64,000 bases of DNA from Idiomarina aminovorans (GTDB lineage Bacteria > Pseudomonadota > Gammaproteobacteria > Enterobacterales > Alteromonadaceae): contig NZ_JAKNDA010000002.1 of NCBI RefSeq assembly GCF_023155095.1, forward strand, positions 186,001-250,000. The letters are read 5' to 3'. A model generated the notes under the pieces. It was given only the letters and a program-made list of their open reading frames with translations, had not been told where the DNA came from and searched no databases. Shown here one piece after another: positions 8,399 through 16,351 of this stretch. Numbering within the stretch: position 1 is the first letter of the stretch; each line of letters begins with the position of its first letter. Made by a program: the position numbers and the translations under genes.

Positions 8399-9477
8399 GT
8401 GTCATCAACAAAATGCTCAAAGATCTTGATCGCCGGGGGCAGCAGCCTTTCTCGAAAAGGGCGGCCAGCAGCGCGGTAGAGAAGCGAAATAGTCCCAAGC
8501 CAGGGTTATGGTTTTTAGGATTAATGCTATTCATTGTTCTGGCGTTGGTGGTTTTTTGGTGGCAGTCGTCTGATAAAAACATGATGACGGTCAGTGAAAG
8601 CAAACCTAATGAGCGACCAAAAGTCCAGGAACGAGTTGAGCCTTTAACCAAGGCCTCTGCGTTTAAAGCACCGGAAAAACTGGTGACTCCTGCTGAAAGC
8701 CGTTCGCCGCAACAAAAACAACCTGATACAAAAGATTTAGCTTCAGTTGAAATGCCCGAGCCTGAGTCTGAGCGCCGGTCTGAGCGGACTCAGAAAAAAC
8801 AACCTGAACCACCGGAAACAGTAGCTGAAAATACCACTGAAGAGGCCAAAAAAGGCGGCGAATTCAGTAAGCAGTCAGTTCAGCTCTCGCCAGAAGAAAT
8901 TGCCAATAAGCATATTGAAAAGGCTCAAAAAGCCCAGCAACAAGGGCGCTTAACCTTGGCGGAGGAGCACTGGCGCAAGGCCCTGGCTGTAACCCCGGAC
9001 AATAAAGAAGTCAGAAAAAAGCTGGCGGCATTGCAGTTTGGTCGTAATAAAGTCTCGCAAGCTTTAACCACTTTAGAAGCCGGTTTTAAGCGCTCTTCAA
9101 CAGACTTTGAGTTTCGTTTGTTAAGTGCTCGTATTCTGGAAAAAGAAGCCCGCCCGGCTGCGGCTTTAAGTCTATTAAAACAGGCCGCGCCCAGCGCGGG
9201 CGAATACCCGGAATACGTTCAAAAGCAGGCGTTACTGGCGCAGGACATGGGCGATTATCAAGCTGCTGCCGATGCCTACCAACGCTTAGTGCAAGCTGAG
9301 CCTGCGCAAGGTCGCTGGTATTTAGGAAAAGCCGTTGCAGAGCAAGAATTTGCGCCAGAAGTGGCGCTGTTGTCTTATAAAAAAGCATTAAGCCGAATAA
9401 AGCATCGGCCGACTCTGGAATTTATTCAGCAGCAAATTGCCTTGCTAGAGGCCAGTGAATTAGCAGGTGAGCAATGA
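8395..9477 (+). CDS. mshN: MSHA biogenesis protein MshN (TPR)
   Basis: A 360-residue membrane-anchored TPR protein. It has a short cytoplasmic N-terminus (MSVINKMLKDLDRRG), a membrane segment at about residues 34-55 (LWFLGLMLFIVLALVVFWW) and a long Pro/Glu/Lys-rich periplasmic linker (about 60-165). At least three tetratricopeptide-like repeats follow to the C-terminus. It probably scaffolds MSHA assembly; biochemical detail is lacking in the family. I chose the ATG at 8395 because it overlaps the mshM stop and gives the conserved N-terminus. It overlaps mshE by 4 bases. Confidence 0.9.
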   Translation: MSVINKMLKDLDRRGQQPFSKRAASSAVEKRNSPKPGLWFLGLMLFIVLALVVFWWQSSDKNMMTVSESKPNERPKVQERVEPLTKASAFKAPEKLVTPAESRSPQQKQPDTKDLASVEMPEPESERRSERTQKKQPEPPETVAENTTEEAKKGGEFSKQSVQLSPEEIANKHIEKAQKAQQQGRLTLAEEHWRKALAVTPDNKEVRKKLAALQFGRNKVSQALTTLEAGFKRSSTDFEFRLLSARILEKEARPAAALSLLKQAAPSAGEYPEYVQKQALLAQDMGDYQAAADAYQRLVQAEPAQGRWYLGKAVAEQEFAPEVALLSYKKALSRIKHRPTLEFIQQQIALLEASELAGEQ

Positions 9478-11189
9478 AACGTCCACGTCTTAAAATGCGA
9501 CTGGGTGATCTGCTGGTCCATGAGCAGATCATCAGCGAAGATCAATTACAAAAAGCTTTGGAAAAGCAACGTGTCAGTGGGCGTAAGCTGGGTGCAACGT
9601 TAACCGATCTTGGCTTTATTTCAGAGCAACAATTACTTGAGTTTTTGGCGCAGCAATTAAAACTGCCGTTAATCAGTATCTCTGAACGAAAAATTCCAGG
9701 GGAAGCTTTTAAGTTGCTTCCTGAAGTTCAGGCGCGTCGGCACCGCGCCTTGGTCATAAAAGCTGACGAAAATAGTGCCTTAGTCGGCATGAGTGATCCG
9801 GCCGATTTGTCGTCGATTGATGCAATAAGCCAGCTACTGACTCCGCGTCAGGTAGAACTGGCGGTTGTTCCTGAAGGCGAGTTGATGCAGGCCTTTGATA
9901 ACTTGTATCGACGCACCAAAGAAATTGAAGGCTTCGCCAGCCAGCTGCAGGATGAATACGAAGACACCAGTGAGTTTGAACTGGGCAATCTCAGCCTGGA
10001 TGACGACACCGATGAGGCAACGGTCGCTAAATTGTTGCAGTCTATTTTTGAAGATGCGGTACAAGTCAGGGCGTCAGATATTCATATAGAACCAGATGAC
10101 CGGAAGCTCCGTATTCGTCAGCGTGTTGATGGCGTACTGCAGGAAAACGTACTGGATGAAACCAACATTGCCAACGCGCTGGTTCTGCGGCTGAAACTCA
10201 TGGCCGGACTTGATATTTCCGAACGACGTTTGCCGCAAGATGGCCGTTTTAACATCAAAATACATAAGCACAATATCGACGTGCGGGTATCGACTATGCC
10301 GGTACAATATGGCGAGTCCTGTGTATTGCGCTTGCTGGATCAATCCGCCGGCCTGCTGTCATTAGAGCAAACCGGTATGCCCGAATCTATTATTAAACGC
10401 GTACGTAACCTGATTAAGCGCCCGCATGGCATGCTGTTGGTAACGGGACCGACCGGGTCTGGTAAAACAACCACTTTATATGGCGCGCTGAGCGAACTGA
10501 ATACTGAAGGTAAAAAAGTCATTACGGTTGAAGACCCGGTTGAATATAGCTTACCGCGCATTTCACAAGTGCAGGTGAACAGTAAAATTGGGCTGGATTT
10601 CTCCCGGGTATTGCGTACAACGTTACGTCAGGATCCGGACATTATTATGGTGGGTGAGATGCGCGACCACGAAACCGTTGAAATTGGTTTACGCGGCTCC
10701 ATCACCGGTCATTTGGTCTTATCGACATTGCATACCAACGACGCCATCACCAGTGCTATGCGCTTGATAGATATGGGCGCGCCCGCTTACTTGGTGGCGG
10801 CAGCGTTGCGCGGCATTTTAGCTCAGCGGCTGGTACGCCGGGTGTGCGATAAATGCGCTGAAGACTATCAACCGGATGAACCCGAAAGTCAGTGGCTGGA
10901 GCATTTGAAAGAAGGCAGCTCGGGGTATTCTTTCAAGCGCGGAGTGGGTTGTCAGACCTGCAACCACACCGGGTATCGTGGTCGTATCGGTGTATTCGAG
11001 CTGCTTGAAATGAACACGCCGATGATGGATGCACTGCGTGACGGCAACACACGCGAATTTGCCATAGCGGCTAAAGCTCACCCAGGGTATCAGTCTATGG
11101 CGACGGTAGCACTGGAGTACGCATGCGAAGGCATTACCACCGTTGACGAAGTTCTGTTCCTGGCCGAAAGTGTTGAGGACAGCATCTGA
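9474..11189 (+). CDS. mshE: MSHA pilus extension ATPase MshE with c-di-GMP-binding N-terminus
   Basis: A 571-residue GspE/PilB-family motor ATPase that drives pilin polymerisation at the cytoplasmic face. The N-terminus carries two tandem MshEN-type motifs, one from R9 (RLGDLLVHEQIIS) and one about 30 residues on (KLGATLTDLGFIS). In V. cholerae MshE such a domain binds c-di-GMP. The ATPase core has Walker A GPTGSGKT (325-332), an Asp box and Walker B (IIMVGEMRD), and a four-cysteine zinc finger (CDKC...CQTC) near residues 458-500. It overlaps mshN by 4 bases and shares one base with mshG. Confidence 0.96.
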   Translation: MKRPRLKMRLGDLLVHEQIISEDQLQKALEKQRVSGRKLGATLTDLGFISEQQLLEFLAQQLKLPLISISERKIPGEAFKLLPEVQARRHRALVIKADENSALVGMSDPADLSSIDAISQLLTPRQVELAVVPEGELMQAFDNLYRRTKEIEGFASQLQDEYEDTSEFELGNLSLDDDTDEATVAKLLQSIFEDAVQVRASDIHIEPDDRKLRIRQRVDGVLQENVLDETNIANALVLRLKLMAGLDISERRLPQDGRFNIKIHKHNIDVRVSTMPVQYGESCVLRLLDQSAGLLSLEQTGMPESIIKRVRNLIKRPHGMLLVTGPTGSGKTTTLYGALSELNTEGKKVITVEDPVEYSLPRISQVQVNSKIGLDFSRVLRTTLRQDPDIIMVGEMRDHETVEIGLRGSITGHLVLSTLHTNDAITSAMRLIDMGAPAYLVAAALRGILAQRLVRRVCDKCAEDYQPDEPESQWLEHLKEGSSGYSFKRGVGCQTCNHTGYRGRIGVFELLEMNTPMMDALRDGNTREFAIAAKAHPGYQSMATVALEYACEGITTVDEVLFLAESVEDSI

Positions 11190-12427
11190 TGAAATTCCGG
11201 TATCGCGCGCGGGACAAAACCGGCCAGTTGCAGCAAGGCTCATTAGATGCCAATGACGAGCGCAACGCTGCCGATGTATTAATGCGCCGGGGGTTGGTTC
11301 CGTTATCGATTAATCCGGTCGTTGGTCAGGGCTTTTCTTTAGCGAATAGTCGCTTTGGCGAAAGTCTGCAATCGGCGTTTCAGCAAAAAGTGTCGCTGGA
11401 CGAATTGATTATATTCTGCCGACAAATGTACTCGCTGACGCAAGCCGGTATTCCAATGCTGCGTGCAATAGAAGGGCTGGCGGATACTACTCAGAATAAA
11501 CGCCTGCGCAAAACCTTAAAGGATGTGCACGATCAGCTGGAAAAAGGGCGTAATTTATCGACTTCGATGTCGCAGCACCGAGGTGTTTTTCCGCGCCTGG
11601 TCATTGCCATTGTGCATGTGGGTGAAAATACCGGGCAATTGGAAGAGTCTTTTCAGCAGCTTTCGGTTTACCTGGAAAAAGAACAAGACACCAGAAAACG
11701 GATAAAAGCCGCCACTCGTTACCCCAGTTTCGTGCTTATTGCGCTGGTTATCGCTATATTTGTATTGAATATTTTTGTGATCCCAACCTTTGCCTCTATG
11801 TTCAGCCGGTTTAATGTTGAATTGCCGTGGGCAACCAGAGCGCTACTGGGGTCATCGCAGTTTTTTGTTTCTTACTGGCATGTGTTAATGGTTGTAATGG
11901 TGGGTGCCTTTTTCGGCCTTCGGTATTACATAGCAACAGATAATGGACGACTCAAGTGGGACAGTCTGAAACTAAAAATTCCGGTTATTGGCTCTATTTT
12001 AATGCGCTCTATGCTAGGGCGTTTTGCCCGTAGCTTTTCGGTCATGATTGGTGCCGGTGTTCCGCTAACTCAAGCTTTGTCATTGGTTGCCGAAGCGGTG
12101 GATAACGCCTGGATGGAGAAACGTATTATTGAAATGCGCCGCGGTATTGAACGAGGCGATAACTTATCACGGGTAGCCCGTCAGTCAGAGCTGTTTACCC
12201 CATTAATTTTACAGATGATATCGGTTGGTGAAGAAACCGGTCGGGTTGATGTTTTGTTGTTAGAAGTGGCTGAATATTACGAACGAGAAACCGATTACGA
12301 TTTGAAAACCTTAACCGCCCGTATTGAGCCGTTAATGATAGCGGTTGTCGCGGTTATGGTGCTGATTCTGGCGCTGGGCATATTCACTCCAATGTGGGAC
12401 ATGATGAGCGCGTATCAGGGACGATAA
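11189..12427 (+). CDS. mshG: MSHA inner-membrane platform protein MshG (GspF/PilC family)
   Basis: A 412-residue polytopic platform protein. An N-terminal MKFRYRARD segment is followed by two GspF domains (about 70-195 and 275-395), separated by membrane segments around residues 175-200 and 225-245. The last membrane segment is near 380-400 (AVVAVMVLILALGIF). It transmits the work of MshE to the growing pilus. The start codon shares a base with the mshE stop, and its last base is the first of the mshF ATG, so the three genes are tightly coupled. Confidence 0.95.
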   Translation: MKFRYRARDKTGQLQQGSLDANDERNAADVLMRRGLVPLSINPVVGQGFSLANSRFGESLQSAFQQKVSLDELIIFCRQMYSLTQAGIPMLRAIEGLADTTQNKRLRKTLKDVHDQLEKGRNLSTSMSQHRGVFPRLVIAIVHVGENTGQLEESFQQLSVYLEKEQDTRKRIKAATRYPSFVLIALVIAIFVLNIFVIPTFASMFSRFNVELPWATRALLGSSQFFVSYWHVLMVVMVGAFFGLRYYIATDNGRLKWDSLKLKIPVIGSILMRSMLGRFARSFSVMIGAGVPLTQALSLVAEAVDNAWMEKRIIEMRRGIERGDNLSRVARQSELFTPLILQMISVGEETGRVDVLLLEVAEYYERETDYDLKTLTARIEPLMIAVVAVMVLILALGIFTPMWDMMSAYQGR

Positions 12428-12876
12428 TGACAAGAACTACAACTGACGAACGTAAGGGGGTTCAGCGTTTACAGAATATTCTGGTGGTATTGTTGTTGTT
12501 AATACTGGCCGCCGTGGCCGCCAGAACGGTTTTGATAAACGGGCCACAGCAGTGGCGTCAGACCGAGTTAGATATTGCGGTATCGAGCTTTCTTGACTCG
12601 CTTTGGCTGGCGCGCACCGAATGGATGCGCCGCGGCAAACCGGCAGAAATTGCGTTGCTGAATGAAAGCCGGGAACAGCAAGCGAGAATAATGATGAACG
12701 GTCAGGGCTGGCCTTCGGTTGAGCAAGGCTGTTTGCATTTATGGCAGCAGTTGGGAGGTGAAATACCGACCAGCGCCTTGCAGGCAGAAGCAAGTAATGA
12801 ATCTTGTCTTTATAACGTTAATGAGCGTGCCTGGTTCACTTATAACAGTAAGCTGGGCCAGGTAATTCAGAAATAA
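12427..12876 (+). CDS. mshF: MSHA biogenesis protein MshF
   Basis: A 149-residue protein with an N-terminal membrane segment (about residues 18-36, ILVVLLLLILAAVAARTVL) and a small periplasmic domain. It does not have a prepilin peptidase site. Position directly after mshG and before the pilin genes matches mshF of Vibrio and Shewanella, whose molecular role is unknown. I chose the ATG at 12427, which overlaps the last base of mshG, over upstream in-frame codons. It is the last gene of the assembly block. Confidence 0.8.
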   Translation: MTRTTTDERKGVQRLQNILVVLLLLILAAVAARTVLINGPQQWRQTELDIAVSSFLDSLWLARTEWMRRGKPAEIALLNESREQQARIMMNGQGWPSVEQGCLHLWQQLGGEIPTSALQAEASNESCLYNVNERAWFTYNSKLGQVIQK

Positions 12877-12877
12877 C

Positions 12878-12893
12878 ACGGGTGTCCCGTTTT
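12878..12893 (+). terminator. Short intrinsic terminator after mshF
   Basis: ACGGG-TGT-CCCGT forms a 5-bp stem with a 3-base loop and runs straight into TTTT. It is weak, but it is placed exactly between the assembly block (mshI-mshF) and the pilin block (mshB-mshQ). These are known as separate transcription units in V. cholerae. Confidence 0.5.
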
Positions 12894-12918
12894 AAGTGTT
12901 AAATAAATGTCATAATAT
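12890..12918 (+). promoter_or_regulatory. Candidate promoter for the pilin operon (mshB onward)
   Basis: TTTTAA (12890-12895), a 17-base gap and TAATAT (12913-12918) lie 34 bases upstream of mshB, right after the short terminator. The -35 is weak. An overlapping CATAAT at 12911-12916 is an alternative -10. Confidence 0.4.
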
Positions 12919-12939
12919 GGACGCTACTGGAGTTTTAGT

Positions 12940-12963
12940 ATGAGAGCTAAAAATGAGAAATAA
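12940..12963 (+). CDS. Possible 7-codon leader ORF overlapping the mshB start
   Basis: ATG at 12940 opens a seven-residue frame (MRAKNEK) ending in TAA at 12961-12963. GGAG at 12929-12932 gives it an ideal 7-base spacing, better than the ribosome site of mshB itself. The mini-frame runs through the mshB start codon (12953) in another frame, so its translation could couple to or compete with mshB. It may equally be chance. Confidence 0.3.
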   Translation: MRAKNEK

Positions 12964-13546
12964 GCAGCAAGGCTTTACCATTATTGAGCTGATTATTGTC
13001 GTGGTTATTCTCGGCTTGTTAGCGGCCGCTGCCATTCCACGGTTTACCGACGTGTCGTCGGACGCCGAAGACGCGGCTCTTGAAGGGGTTGCTGGTGGTT
13101 TTGCCAGTGCCGTTGGTATTGTGCGTGGTGAGTGGGAGCTCAGTGGCCGGCCAAAAGGTACGAGCGGAACGGGTGCCGGAGCCGAAGTGTCTCTGGACCA
13201 AATTCTGCTCTATGTCGACGGCAACACCGGTTACCCGGTCAGCGGCGGCAATGTCCAGGCGCACGATGAGAACATGACCGCAACGGATTGTGTCAGTATC
13301 ATGCAGTCCATTTTACAGGGCGCGCCCACAGTGACCACCAATTTTAATGACCTGCAGCAAATACGTTATTTCACTTATGTGACACAAGACAGTGCTGCCG
13401 GTAACGATATGTGTGTTTACTATTTAGGTAACACCATAAAAAATGAAGCAAACGCGCCAGCGGACGACGATTACCTGACAATAGGCAACGCCTTCGTCTA
13501 TAATCCACGTAATGGCGGCGTGAGTATTCACAGCAATAACCAGTAA
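12953..13546 (+). CDS. mshB: Type IV prepilin MshB (minor pilin)
   Basis: A 197-residue prepilin. The short leader MRNKQQG precedes FTIIELIIVVVILGLLAAAAIP, so prepilin peptidase should cut after G7 and methylate the new Phe; Glu at mature position 5 is present. The hydrophobic helix continues into an amphipathic segment and a globular head with two cysteines (about residues 103 and 153). It is the first gene of the pilin block, directly before the major pilin, as in other MSHA loci. Predicted role: a minor pilin in MSHA initiation. Confidence 0.9.
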   Translation: MRNKQQGFTIIELIIVVVILGLLAAAAIPRFTDVSSDAEDAALEGVAGGFASAVGIVRGEWELSGRPKGTSGTGAGAEVSLDQILLYVDGNTGYPVSGGNVQAHDENMTATDCVSIMQSILQGAPTVTTNFNDLQQIRYFTYVTQDSAAGNDMCVYYLGNTIKNEANAPADDDYLTIGNAFVYNPRNGGVSIHSNNQ

Positions 13547-13576
13547 GTTTTTTTATAACAATTGAGAGTTTTAATT

Positions 13577-14077
13577 ATGCGCAATCAAAAAGGTTTTACC
13601 CTGATCGAACTGATCATCGTTATTGTAGTTTTGGGGATTTTAGCAGTAACGGCTGCGCCTCAGTTTATTGACTTTTCTAGTGATGCTCGTACGTCGACTG
13701 TAAAAGGGTTGAAAGGGGCAATGCAGGGTGCTTCGCAAACAATCTATGCAAGAGCAGCTATTGATGATGACTTAGGTAGTACAGGAAGTGTTAATAGCGT
13801 AGATACAGTTAATGGTTACCCGGCAGCTACTGAAGCCGGTATTGTTACTGCAGCAAATTTAGATGCAACAAATGTTGACCCTGCTGCTACAGTAATAACA
13901 GACTGGGCGTTTTTTGCAGATAGCGGTACTATTTCAATTGCCCCAGGCGACCAAGTACCAGATCCGACAACGGCTGTGGTAGGGGATATTACTGACACGA
14001 ACTGTTATGTAGAATATTCAGATGCTGCTGACTCAGACACTCCTCCAGTAATAACTACTGAAACGTCTGGCTGCTAA
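13577..14077 (+). CDS. mshA: MSHA major pilin MshA
   Basis: A 166-residue type IVa-like prepilin. The leader MRNQKG is followed by FTLIELIIVIVVLGILAVTA. The head domain is rich in Asp, Ala and Thr and ends in two cysteines (NCYVEY near residue 142 and the C-terminal GC), expected to form the D-loop disulfide. The ATG at 13577 has GAGAG 8 bases upstream; the in-frame TTG at 13562 would lengthen the leader abnormally. The head uses AT-richer codons than the flanking genes. A hairpin directly downstream may limit read-through into mshC, fitting the high output needed for a major subunit. Confidence 0.9.
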   Translation: MRNQKGFTLIELIIVIVVLGILAVTAAPQFIDFSSDARTSTVKGLKGAMQGASQTIYARAAIDDDLGSTGSVNSVDTVNGYPAATEAGIVTAANLDATNVDPAATVITDWAFFADSGTISIAPGDQVPDPTTAVVGDITDTNCYVEYSDAADSDTPPVITTETSGC

Positions 14078-14084
14078 TTCGTGA

Positions 14085-14114
14085 GAAGCCTGCAGTTATA
14101 ATATTGCGGGCTTC
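14085..14114 (+). terminator. Attenuator-like hairpin after mshA
   Basis: GAAGCCTGC (14085-14093) pairs with GCGGGCTTC (14106-14114) with one G-U wobble, leaving a 12-base loop. No long T-run follows, so it may be a partial terminator or an RNA-stabilising 3' end for the pilin message rather than a full stop. Confidence 0.5.
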
Positions 14115-14130
14115 AACTTAAAGGTAAGTT

Positions 14131-14565
14131 ATGAAGTCTCAAGGCTTCACTCTTGTAGAACTCATCATCATAATGGTGATCATCGGTATATTGGCGGTGT
14201 CTGCCAGCCCCCTTTTTATCAGTGACTCTGGCACAAAAAGCCAGGCTTTCCGTTTACAAGCTATGAGTATTTTGCGGGCTATTCAGCTGCAAGCTATGCA
14301 GGATACGACCAGTCAATATGTGGCCGAAGTATCACAAAATACCTTGGGTCAACCTCCGTTCATCGAAGAAAACAGCCGCCAGATAAGCGATGTAGAAAAT
14401 GTTACCTTTTCGTTTTCAGAGCCTCTTCCGGCAACAATTGGTTTCGACGGTTTAGGTCGACCAACAGAACAATGCAGTGGCGGATGTACTATCACCATTT
14501 CCGAAAATTCAGGCTCTAGCCGTGATCTTTGCATAAACAGTGAGGGCTATATCAATGAGTGTTGA
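14131..14565 (+). CDS. mshC: Type IV prepilin MshC (minor pilin)
   Basis: A 144-residue prepilin with the leader MKSQG, cut before FTLVELIIIMVIIGILAVSA. Its small C-terminal head holds four cysteines (CSGGC, then C...C at the end: LCINSEGYINEC), suggesting two disulfides. A good ribosome site (AAGG) precedes the ATG. It overlaps mshD by 11 bases. MshC, D, O and P are thought to form the tip/initiation complex of MSHA. Confidence 0.88.
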   Translation: MKSQGFTLVELIIIMVIIGILAVSASPLFISDSGTKSQAFRLQAMSILRAIQLQAMQDTTSQYVAEVSQNTLGQPPFIEENSRQISDVENVTFSFSEPLPATIGFDGLGRPTEQCSGGCTITISENSGSSRDLCINSEGYINEC

Positions 14566-15088
14566 GCAACCAAAAGGTTTTACGCTTATTGAGCTAATCA
14601 TCGGCATAGTCGTTATTGCAATTGTGACGCTGGTAGTAACTGCTGGTATGGGAACTTTGTCTCGTCAAACGGTGGACCCCTGGCAACAAGTGCGAGCGAC
14701 TGAATTGGGCCAAAGTCTGATGAATGAAATTATGGCACGTAAATTCGATGAGGTAAATTCAGCAACGGTGCGTTGTGGTGAAGGTGCTGGAGCCTGTACC
14801 ACGCCCGCAAACAGTTGTGCCGGGCCGGGGAATCTATTGCCAAATACCGATGGTGCTGAAACTCGCGAAGACTTCGATGATGTGGATGATTTTAATTGTC
14901 TGGGTATCAATACTACCGATTTAGATAACATTTTTGGCTCCGCCATTGATACCAGCTATTACAGCGGGTTTCGTGCAGAGGTTCGGATAAGTGAGTTGGT
15001 AGTTGACCAAGTCAAGCAAATCGATATTGTTATCATCACCCCGCAAGATCAGCGGATTGATTTCTCTGGAGTGAGAGGCAATTGGTGA
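14555..15088 (+). CDS. mshD: Type IV prepilin MshD (GspI-like minor pilin)
   Basis: A 177-residue prepilin with the leader MSVEQPKG followed by FTLIELIIGIVVIAIVTLVV. The downstream helix reads like GspI-type pseudopilins (ATELGQSLMNEIMARKFDE). The head has four cysteines in a cluster (CGEGAGAC, C, C). I chose the ATG at 14555, which lies in the overlap with mshC; an upstream in-frame start at 14540 would lengthen the leader. The stop codon overlaps the mshO ATG (TGATG). Confidence 0.88.
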   Translation: MSVEQPKGFTLIELIIGIVVIAIVTLVVTAGMGTLSRQTVDPWQQVRATELGQSLMNEIMARKFDEVNSATVRCGEGAGACTTPANSCAGPGNLLPNTDGAETREDFDDVDDFNCLGINTTDLDNIFGSAIDTSYYSGFRAEVRISELVVDQVKQIDIVIITPQDQRIDFSGVRGNW

Positions 15089-15906
15089 TGCGCACTAATG
15101 GTTTTACCTTGATCGAACTTGTTATTGTGATTATTTTGCTGGCAATTGTATCCATCTTTACCTTTCGTTTTGTTGGTCTAGGGTCAGAAATGTACGTTTC
15201 CGGTGCTGAGCGTTTAAAATTACTCGACCAGAGCCGCTTCACTATCGAACGAGTTACGCGAGAATTACGTAATTCGGTACCGAACAGTGCTCGCGTACTG
15301 ACGTTAACGGATGGTAGTCAGTGTTTAGAATTTGTTCCTATTAAAGTTGCCGGTACCTATTACGACGCGCCGTTTGCTAATTCAGCAGATGAGTCACTCG
15401 AATTAGTTACCATGTCGACCACCTGGGATAGTATTGATGCGGGGCCGGTCAACAATGACCGGTTATTTGTTTACGCCACTCGACCAGACTTTATTTATCC
15501 GGATAAGATTGGTGGAGAACGCCGCTGGAGTCGAGTAGCCAGCAATCAAAACCACACGAATCAGCAAACAACAGTGACTCTGGAACCCGGGTTTTATTTT
15601 GCGGAGGAGTCACCACGTCAGCGTATTTATGTTGGACGTCCTCCCGTCAGCTATTGCGTTCAAACCGACGGTAAAATAAAACGCTACAGCAATTACGGCT
15701 GGAATCAGACACCGACAGCATCAACCAATGTGGTAATTGGCGAACAGATTATTAATTTGACGCCTGCGGGTACTCAAGTTCCTTTCGAAGTTAAGAATGC
15801 AACACTGTTGCGAAATAACGTGATCCACGTATTCTTAGAGTATGAAACGGCTGTGGGTGAACGGCTTTTCTTCAACCAAGAGATACATATTCCCAATGCG
15901 CCTTAA
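15088..15906 (+). CDS. mshO: Type IV prepilin MshO (GspJ-like minor pilin)
   Basis: A 272-residue prepilin with leader MRTNG and helix FTLIELVIVIILLAIVSIFTF. It then has a long beta-rich head typical of GspJ/PilW-type minor pilins, with two cysteines (about residues 73 and 190). GAGAGG at 15071-15076 is a strong ribosome site for the ATG at 15088. It overlaps mshP by 11 bases. Predicted to sit in the pilus tip complex. Confidence 0.88.
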   Translation: MRTNGFTLIELVIVIILLAIVSIFTFRFVGLGSEMYVSGAERLKLLDQSRFTIERVTRELRNSVPNSARVLTLTDGSQCLEFVPIKVAGTYYDAPFANSADESLELVTMSTTWDSIDAGPVNNDRLFVYATRPDFIYPDKIGGERRWSRVASNQNHTNQQTTVTLEPGFYFAEESPRQRIYVGRPPVSYCVQTDGKIKRYSNYGWNQTPTASTNVVIGEQIINLTPAGTQVPFEVKNATLLRNNVIHVFLEYETAVGERLFFNQEIHIPNAP

Positions 15907-16351
15907 TGCTCTAAATTCAATCCAACGTCAACAAGGCAGCGCTTTGGTCGTTGCCATCTTTGTGATTGTCGTTTTGGGGTTGTTAGTCAGCGTACTTTCA
16001 AAGTTAGTCAGAACAAGTTCTGATTCAACTGTTATTGAAGTACAAGGGAACCGAGCGTTTATGGCTGCGCAGAGTGGAATTCAACGCGCAATGCTCGAAC
16101 TTTACCCTATTGGAGGCTCGTTCACCCCGTGTAGTGATGGTCTTCTTGCGGACTATGATTCTTTAAAGATTGCTGCTCCAATAGAAAAGTGCACCGCTAA
16201 AGTTACATGCCAAGCATATAACGAACCAAGTGACCCTGACTACGATGAAAAGATAGCCAGTCATTACCGACTAGAGTCTACTGGCACCTGCGAAGCCGGC
16301 AATACCATAACCACTCGCAAGTTGGCCATCGAAACGAGAGCGGTGGAATGA
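15896..16351 (+). CDS. mshP: MSHA tip-complex protein MshP (PilX/GspK-like)
   Basis: A 151-residue protein. It has a leader-like N-terminus (MRLNALNSIQRQQG) followed by SALVVAIFVIVVLGLLVSVL. It keeps the glycine cleavage site but lacks Glu at +5, as in GspK/PilX-type minor pilins that cap the tip. Four cysteines lie in the C-terminal head. The ATG at 15896 falls inside the end of mshO, and the last four bases overlap mshQ. Function is inferred from position and the N-terminal pattern. Confidence 0.82.
   Translation: MRLNALNSIQRQQGSALVVAIFVIVVLGLLVSVLSKLVRTSSDSTVIEVQGNRAFMAAQSGIQRAMLELYPIGGSFTPCSDGLLADYDSLKIAAPIEKCTAKVTCQAYNEPSDPDYDEKIASHYRLESTGTCEAGNTITTRKLAIETRAVE

Noticed and set aside
10818-11243. 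Open frame of 141 codons antisense to the end of mshE
   Set aside because: Covers the zinc-finger region of mshE on the opposite strand, with no plausible start signal.
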